Shown: one piece after another, positions 58,159 to 64,000 of the stretch
Layout: each line of letters begins with the position of its first letter
Position numbering within the stretch: position 1 is the stretch's first letter
Assembly: GCF_000499845.2 (NCBI RefSeq)
Contig: NC_023754.2
Span: 14,154,993 to 14,218,992 of the forward strand
Direction: 5' to 3'
Length of the DNA: 64,000 bases
Source of the DNA: Phaseolus vulgaris
Taxonomy: Eukaryota > Streptophyta > Magnoliopsida > Fabales > Fabaceae
Made by a program: the position numbers and the translations under genes
Notes under the pieces: generated by a model
Told to the model about the DNA's origin: nothing
The model's input: only the letters and a program-made list of their open reading frames with translations
Databases searched by the model: none

Positions 58159-58560
58159 TCATCTTGCCTGAACTCACTCGAGGGTGAGAAGGACTTTTCC
58201 TGGTGCCTCAACTTGCCCAGGGGTTACATCTCCTCCTCCCCTGGATGCACTGAGGACTTTCAACTTGCCTCAATTTGCTTACGCAAAGAGGTCTTATGAT
58301 CTGCTCTTGCCTGTACTCGCTCAGGGCGAGGAGGACTTTAATCTTTTCTCGCCTACACTCGCTCGAGGCGAGGAGGTCTTTTCAATCTCTTTCTCGCCAG
58401 ATGGCGGTCAAAAAATTTTATACTTGTGCCTCCGATCGCCGGGTGGCGGTGAGGACTTAAAAAACTTTATTCCTATGCCTCCGATCGCCATGTGGCGATG
58501 AGGACTTTAAACTTTAACTTGCACCTCCGATCGCCAGGTGGCAATGAGGGTTTAAAACTT
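58159..58560. repeat. Hairpin-forming minisatellite, about 9 units
   Basis: Units of about 35-58 bp each carry a short inverted repeat followed by GAGGACTTT or a variant: ACTCACTCGAGGGTGAG, CTCGCTCAGGGCGAG, CTCGCTCGAGGCGAG, TCGCCGGGTGGCG, TCGCCATGTGGCGA and TCGCCAGGTGGCA. The arms change from unit to unit in compensating ways. Variable 3' tandem repeats are known for Ogre/Tat elements. Confidence 0.8.
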
Positions 58561-58827
58561 CATACTTTGAAAACTTTTTACTAGATGCATGCGATTTGGA
58601 TTCACCATTGTTTAAAACAACACAAGGGCGATAAAGTCTATTTCTGAAAGCTTAAAAAACGATGAGCATGCAAACTTAATAACTGGGAAACATTGATAAA
58701 CTTCGAAAACTTCTTTATTGGGTGGCCTCGTTAAAAATCCTCCTTAGGGAAAAAGAGTGCCCCCTTGAAAAACTGTTCAAACTGAAACATTCTTAACTGT
58801 TCAAAGTAATCGCTACTTACAATGCTT

Positions 58828-59739
58828 TTAACTGTAATAAAACTTGAGATGGGTGGCGTTCCAAGTGCGAGGAATCGCCCCTCCTTCCAACGTCTCCAAG
58901 CGGTAGGCGCCGTTCCCGAGTGCTTCAGTTATTCTGAACGATCCTGTCCACTTGGGCGATAATTTGTTCTCCATCTCATACTGGTGGGCCTTCCTCATTA
59001 CCAGGTCGCCACCTCTGAATTGCCTCGGCCTTATTCTGGAGTTGTACTTACGCTCAACTCTTCTCTTTACTGCCTCAGCCTTCACCCGTGCTTCCTCCCT
59101 GACCTCATCCAGCAAATCCAAGTTCATTCTTCTTTCTTCGTTCGAGTCTTCCGCCACGAAGTTCTGGAACCTCGCTGAGCTTTCCTGGATTTCGACTGGA
59201 ATCATCGTATCGCATCCATACACTAAGCTAAACGGGGTTTCATGGGTTCCCGATTGCTCAGTGGAGTGATATGCCCACACTATGCGGGGAACTTCTTCAG
59301 CCCAAGACCCCTTGGCCTTTTCCAACCTTCTCTTCAGACCTCTCAGCAGACTCCACTTGCCCATTTGTTTGTGGGTGCTCCATAGAAGCAAACACCTGTT
59401 GTGTTCCGATGTCCTCGCACAGCTTCTTCAACAGGTGACTTGCAAACTGAGTCCCATTATCTGATACCAAACGCTTGGGCACACCAAAACGACACACAAT
59501 ATTCTTCCACACGAAACTCTGGATTTTGTGCGTGGTGATCTGGGTTTTGGTTCTGCTTCAATCCACTTCGTGAGGTACTCGATCGCCACAACCAAATACT
59601 TCATTTGCCTGATCGCTAACGGGAAGGGTCCCATAATATCGATTCCCCACGTGTGGAACGGCCAGGGGCTGTAGATTGACTTTAACTCTTCTGGGGGCAC
59701 CTTGTGTCGATCGGCGTGCTGCTGGCACTGCTTGCAACG
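58828..59739 (-). pseudogene. Tat integrase, two frameshifts
   Basis: Three minus-strand frames overlap. 59700-59550 holds SPWPFHTWGIDIMGPFP and YLVVAIEYLTKWIEAEP (first catalytic Asp). 59512-59345 holds FGVPKRLVSDNGTQF (second Asp) and HPQTNGQVESA (Glu). 59391-58828 holds the C-terminus (WAYHSTEQSGTHETPFSL; SPKWTGSFRITEALGNGAYRL). The frame changes near 59550 and back near 59345, so small indels have broken the enzyme. The last codons (THLKFYYS) are the usual end of Tat pol. Confidence 0.85.
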
Positions 59740-60915
59740 CTAGGCATATCTCTTGCAATCTTCCTTCATCGTGGGCCAGTAATAACATGCACGGACAGTC
59801 CTTGTTGCCAGAGCTCGACCCTCGATGTGGCTCCCACAAATCCCTTCACGGAGCTCGGCCATAATTCTCGTGCACTTCTCTCCGTGTACGCATACAAGAA
59901 GAGGGTGTGTAAACCCGAACCTGAACAACTCGCCATCGATGAGGGTAAACTTGCTGAAGCTCTTCTTTATCTTTTTGGCCTCTGTTGAGTCCATTGGGAG
60001 CACGCCATCTGCCAAGTAGCGTTGGTATGGCGTTATCCACGTATCTGGTTCGTGGATAGCGCAAACTTGCATCGTTTTTACCTCTTCCGCTGGGCGCGCT
60101 CTGACCCTTGGCGTCCTCAAAGTCTCCTGTGTTAGAGATCTATGGCTCCTCGCCGTCCTTTCCATCGATATGCAAATGTGAAGGACCTGGTGATCTGCGA
60201 CAAAAGCCCGAGGTGTCTTAAAAGTTTCTTGTATAACAGTCCTCTGTCTGCCCCCCTTGCCCGAACTGGCAAGCTTGGCTAGCAGGTCAGCTCGGGCGTT
60301 CTGCTCTCTTGGCACGTGCACCACTTCAAACAAAACAAAGGACCTCCTCAACTCTTGCACATACTCAAAGTAAGCTGCCATCTGCGAATCTTTAGCCTGA
60401 AACTCGCCGGTTACTTGCCCAGTGACCAACAATGAATCACTCTTGGCCATCAGCACCTTTGCCCCCATTTCTTTTGCCAACAGAATGTTGACGATCAAAG
60501 CTTCATATTCTGCCTGATTGTTGCTGGCTTTGAAAGCGAACCTCAAAGACTGCTCTATCAACACACCGTTGGGTCCCTCCAAAATAACCCTAGCCCCGCT
60601 ACCCAGTTGGTTAGACGACCCATCCACCGAGAGTACCCAACGAAAATCATCCCCGGCGTTCTGTACTGTTTCGGAGGATAGCTCGACCACAAAGTCAGCG
60701 AAGACTTGGCCCTTGATCGGTCCTTGGGGCTCATACTTGATATCGAATTCCGACAACTCCACTGCCCATTTCACCATCCTCCCAGCCACATCCGGTTTCT
60801 TCAAAACCTTCTGGATGGGTAAGTCAGTCATCACCAACACTGTAAAACTCTGGAAGTAATGGCGCAACCTCCTCGCTGAGAACACAACCACCAGCGCTGC
60901 TTTCTCCAAAGCCTA
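59740..60915 (-). pseudogene. Tat RNase H pair and integrase zinc-finger start
   Basis: 390 codons open between TAG 60913-60915 and TAG 59740-59742, in frame with RT. The first part is the end of the RT-linked RNase H (SFTVLVMTDLPIQKVL). Residues about 95-230 form a second, archaeal-type RNase H: SVDGSSNQLGSGA with catalytic Asp, FKASNNQAEYEALI with Glu, AKSDSLLVTGQ with Asp, and EQNARADLLAKLAS with the last Asp. The second domain is a hallmark of the Tat lineage. The end, YYWPTMKEDCKRYA, is the start of the integrase zinc-binding region, where a stop falls. Confidence 0.85.
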
Positions 60916-61827
60916 GTATCTTACTTCTGGGCCCTGCAACACCTTGCTAACAAAATGGATGGGTCTCTGGACTTGATCTTGATCCTGGATAAGCACCGCA
61001 CTTATCGCCTTCTCAGTTATGGCAAAATATAACCTGAGGGGCGTTGCCACTTGAGGTTTACACAGAACCGGCGAGCTAGCCAAGTACTCTTTAAGCTTGA
61101 CAAAAGCTTCTTCGCACTCCTTCGTCTAGACGAACCTGTTGTTCCGCTTCAAGCATTGGAAGTACGGGTGGCCCTTCTCTCCACTGGCGGACACGAATCG
61201 AAATAGGGCGGCCATCCGACCCGTGAGCTGCTGCACCTCCTTTAGAGTGGCAGGACTCCTCTTCGATAGAATGGCGGCACATTTGTCGGGGTTTGCCTCG
61301 ATTCCCCTCTCCGACAAGAGGAAACCCAGAAATTTCCCTGCCTCCACGCCAAAAATACACTTATCAGGGTTCAGTTTCAGCTTGTACCTGGCTATTGTGG
61401 TGAACAACTCTTCTAGGTCAGTGACGTGCCTGCTCTTTTCCAGGGATGTTACGACCATGTCGTCAACGTACGCTTGCACATTCCTTCCGAGCATTGGGGT
61501 GAGTACCTTGTCCATTAGCCTCTGGTACGTGGCCCCCGCATTCTTCAGCCCGAAGGGCATCACTTTGTAGCAGTAGCACGACCTTTCTGTCATGAAAGCG
61601 GTCTTTTCCTCGTCCATGGGATGCATCTTAATCTGGTTGTACCCTGAGAAGGCATCCAAGAAGCTGAGCAACTTACACCCTGACACACTGTCTACCAGGG
61701 CATCTATACTTGGCAGAGGATAAGAATCCTTTGGGCAGGCTTTATTCAAATACGTGAAGTCAACACACATCCGCCATTTCCCGCTGCTCTTCTTGACTAG
61801 AACGACGTTAGCGAGCCATTTTGGGTA
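60916..61827 (-). pseudogene. Tat reverse transcriptase
   Basis: In frame with the protease ORF upstream, after TAA 61828-61830. The RT core is open for 214 codons from 61770: MCVDFTYLNKACPKDSYPLP, FLDAFSGYNQIKM, VMPFGLKNAGATYQRLMDKV, and YVDDMVVTS with the catalytic Asp pair. TAG at 61126-61128 interrupts just before the RNase H hinge (TKECEEAFVKLKEYLA). All RT motifs are present; only nonsense codons separate the parts. Confidence 0.88.
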
Positions 61828-63087
61828 TTAGATCTCCCTGATATGGCCTGCTACTAGGAGTTTCTGCGTCTCTTCCTTGATCGCCTGCCTCTTCTCTTCA
61901 TTGAACTTTCTCCTTCTCTGGCGGATTGGCCTGACTTGGGGATCCATAGCTAAACGATGGCACAAGAAATCGGGGTCAATTCCCGACATGTCAGAGGTAG
62001 ACCATGCAAATGCATCCAGATGTCTACTTATAACCCGGGCGATTTGGTCTTGTGTCTCGCTGTCTAAGGTTTTCACCAGTTTGAACGTCTTGCCGTTGAT
62101 CTTCTTCTCAAGCCATTCCTCCACCGGCTGAGGCCTCTTCTCGCTGGCGATCAGCGCCTTCACGATACCTGACTCCCTGGCGGTCTCCGGGCAGCTTCTC
62201 TCTTCCTCTTCCCGAGCAGCGCCCTCGGACCTCGCCTCAATATTCTCCATTGGCACATCGGGCACATTGCCCTCGATGACCTCCTTCAACGCCATATCCA
62301 CATCTCGCCGGCTTTCTCGCTCAGGTTCCACGCCAGGGGGTGGCGTTGTGGATACGTGGCATACAAATCTCTTGTTCTTGAGGCTATTTTCATACAGGTA
62401 GCCCCCGTATGGCCTTAGCTGGTCGGGGGATAGCTGTAACTTCTCAAAAGTCGGCCAAAACATCACATCTGCCGAACTTCCTTGATCGACCAGCACTCGA
62501 TGAACAGTCCTTCCTGTCGTGACGAGCGAGATTACGATAGGGTCATTGTCATGGGGCACGACATCCCTAAGGTCGTCCTTGGTGAACGTGATGTCCACGT
62601 CGGGCCAGTGGTCTTCAAAAACCTCTACTGACATCACAGACCTTGCGTACTTCTTTCGCTGTGATGCGGTGCACCCACCACCCGAGAACCCACCAGCAAT
62701 GGTGTGGATCTCGCCGTGGATGGGTACCTCGTGCTGCTGTCCCTCGCCACCCGCCGGTTGGGAACCCGATGACTGGCCCGCTTGCTTCTCCAACAAGTAA
62801 TCCTTCAAGAACCCACATTTGACCAACTTGGCGAGTTGGTACCCCAAAGCCAAACACGAGTTGAGAGAGTGGCCAAAGCTCTTGTGGAACTCACACCATG
62901 CATCTGGCTTCGGTCCCCACACCCTGTCTATTGTTTTCTCAGGCACTTTGAGCCTGGCAGCGATGTTTGGGATGGTGATCAGGTCCGCCAACCCCATCAC
63001 GAATTCATACCTTGGTGGGCGATTAGCCTCTCTGGGCTTCCACGGCCCCTTCCCTTTACCTTTCTTTGGGTCATAAGGAAGGCGCAT
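61828..63087 (-). pseudogene. Tat Gag C-terminus, protease and linker
   Basis: 419 codons. WCEFHKSFGHSLNSC near residue 62 is the atypical zinc-binding motif of Tat gag. HRVLVDQGSSADVMF near residue 190 is the aspartic protease active site (DQGS, as in Tat elements), followed by the expected PTFEKLQL. An acidic linker precedes the RT fingers, which begin VLVKTLDSETQDQ-like FKLVKTLDSETQDQIARVIS and end at TAA 61828-61830. The frame is in phase with gag upstream: two TAG codons, 63145-63147 and 63091-63093, lie between. Confidence 0.85.
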
Positions 63088-63144
63088 CCTCTAATCCCTC
63101 TTCCCCACCGCCGCCTCCATCACCCTCTGCGGCTGGATCCTCAT

Positions 63145-63990
63145 CTAAGCGCGGGGCTTAGCTGGGGCCACATTTCCCCTCTTCTCAGAGACTTCGCTCT
63201 CAGCGGCGATGTGAGCCACGACACGTCGCCGGATTTCAGCGAACGTGGCGGGGTGACACCTGATAAGCGACTCACTAAAGGGCCCAGGCAAAACGCCCTT
63301 TTTGAAGGCATGTACAAACATCTCTTCATCTTTTTCTGGCAAGCGGACTATTTGAGCTCCGAACCTGTTCAAGAAATCCTTCAGGGACTCTCCCTGGTAC
63401 TGCCTCACGTCGAACAAATCATAAGACACCAACGGTGGTGCCTTGTTCACTATGTACTGCTCAACGAACATCTTAGAAAACTGCTGAAACGTGGTAATGT
63501 GGCCAGTAGGCAAACTGACGAACCAGTCCAGCGTTGTTCCACTGAGTGTGCTCATGAACACCTTACAGTAGACCGCGTCCGACCCCCCTGAGAGCATCAT
63601 CTGGGTGTGAAACACCGTGAGATGAGCCTCAGGGTCCTCCACTCCGGTGAAAGACGCCTTCATCGCCACCGTATTTGCAGGGACCACCGAGTCCATGATC
63701 TCCTGAGAAAATGGCATGGGAAAGCTACGCGGTGGGGATGGGGGTGCAGATCTGTCACCAACCGCGCGCTCCTCCCGTTCTTGAAGAGCTTTACGCAGCT
63801 CTTCGTTGATCCTGTTGAGCTCTTCATTCCTAGCTTGTGAAGCTACCAGTGCCTCGTGCATTCTTTCTTGCTTAGAATGTGATGCAGCTACGTTCTCCTG
63901 CAGCGTCCTCATCATATCCATCACCTGTGTCATAGACACAACATTTTCATCTATTGACGGCGCGACTGAACTGGACCGCGTTGTCCTCAT
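63145..63990 (-). CDS. gag: Tat-lineage Gag, capsid part
   Basis: 281 codons from ATG 63990. Residues about 20-95 form a coiled coil (MMRTLQENVAASHSKQERMH; EELNRINEELRKALQ). Residues about 110-260 are a retrotransposon gag domain with GVEDPEAHLTVFHTQMMLSG, TLDWFVSLPTGHI and YQGESLKDFLNRF. This is the Tat-type arrangement. It ends at a TAG (63145-63147). In intact relatives gag continues into protease, so this end is probably a nonsense mutation rather than a natural stop. The first bases of the window edge (63991-64000) are upstream leader. Confidence 0.85.
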   Translation of the reverse strand: MRTTRSSSVAPSIDENVVSMTQVMDMMRTLQENVAASHSKQERMHEALVASQARNEELNRINEELRKALQEREERAVGDRSAPPSPPRSFPMPFSQEIMDSVVPANTVAMKASFTGVEDPEAHLTVFHTQMMLSGGSDAVYCKVFMSTLSGTTLDWFVSLPTGHITTFQQFSKMFVEQYIVNKAPPLVSYDLFDVRQYQGESLKDFLNRFGAQIVRLPEKDEEMFVHAFKKGVLPGPFSESLIRCHPATFAEIRRRVVAHIAAESEVSEKRGNVAPAKPRA

Positions 63991-64000
63991 CCTTTCTCAG

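Larger units (their letters stand above)
53128..64000 (-). mobile_element. Tat-lineage Ty3 LTR retrotransposon, partial
   Basis: The left end is TGTTCCTGCCGG on the plus strand (the minus-strand LTR end GGAACA), abutting copia sequence. Order on the minus strand: gag (63990), protease, RT, two RNase H regions, integrase (to 58828), an extra antisense gene (plus strand, 54749-57348), then the 3' LTR. The double RNase H, the YVDDMVV RT motif and the antisense extra gene indicate the Tat lineage. The 5' LTR and primer site lie beyond 64000. GC content is visibly higher than in the rest of the window. Confidence 0.88.

Noticed and set aside
62782..63591. 269-codon plus-strand ORF opposite Tat gag/protease
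   Set aside because: Shadow of the minus-strand gag and protease frames, which carry clear domains.
53128..64000. Bacterial or organelle insertion, because of higher GC
   Set aside because: The coding content is a Tat-lineage retrotransposon with plant-type splice sites in its antisense gene.

Overview
The window is plant nuclear DNA, most likely from a legume; Phaseoleae such as Vigna, Phaseolus or Glycine is my inference from the style of the retrotransposons and MITEs, not from a marker gene. It has spliced plant-type genes, AT-rich intergenic DNA, and a dense stack of transposable elements. I see no bacterial operon, CRISPR array, rRNA or tRNA gene. Nearly every open frame belongs to a transposon, a transposon-borne gene or a decayed host-gene copy.

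Region 1 (1-21400) is a Mutator-type (MULE) neighbourhood. It holds an N-terminal module of a MULE-associated ULP1-like gene (1337-3017, +) and a second, near-complete ULP1/C48 protease gene of the same family (19660-16887, -). The second gene's catalytic His-Asp-Gln-Cys set is recognisable across 11 exons. Between them lie an apparently intact five-exon gene for an HROB-type OB-fold protein (6564-5412, -) and, divergent from it, a FAR1/MULE transposase gene with one in-frame stop (7787-10504, +). Three tandem arrays with the same 192-bp period lie beside these genes (3235-5370, 15640-16685, 19675-20460). A young gag-only Ty3-type LTR element (10866-15618; 1056-bp LTRs, 5-bp target duplication) has inserted into the cluster.

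Region 2 (21400-40740) is AT-rich. It holds a tandem duplication (copy A 26690-33229, copy B 33230-37490) carrying LINE RNase H remnants and B3 DNA-binding pseudogenes. Because each copy shows the other's empty site, MITE insertions can be read directly: a palindrome-rich MULE-like MITE with a 9-bp target duplication, and two abutting PIF/Harbinger-like elements with TTA duplications.

Region 3 (40745-53127) is a nest. A Ty1/copia element (-) was split by a Ty3 element (-) that has lost its reverse transcriptase. The terminal repeat of that element was in turn split by a nearly intact Ty3 gag-pol element (+, 44104-51643).

Region 4 (53128-64000) is GC-richer. It is the 3' LTR and body of a Tat-lineage Ty3 element (-), itself inserted in the copia element. 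It has gag, protease, RT, two RNase H segments and integrase, plus an extra antisense gene (spliced, with a coiled-coil C-terminus), a G-box-rich LTR, and hairpin-forming minisatellites where the two gene sets converge. Its 5' LTR lies beyond the window.

Most nonsense codons in the retroelements can be explained by C-to-T or G-to-A changes, as expected for methylated, silenced DNA.
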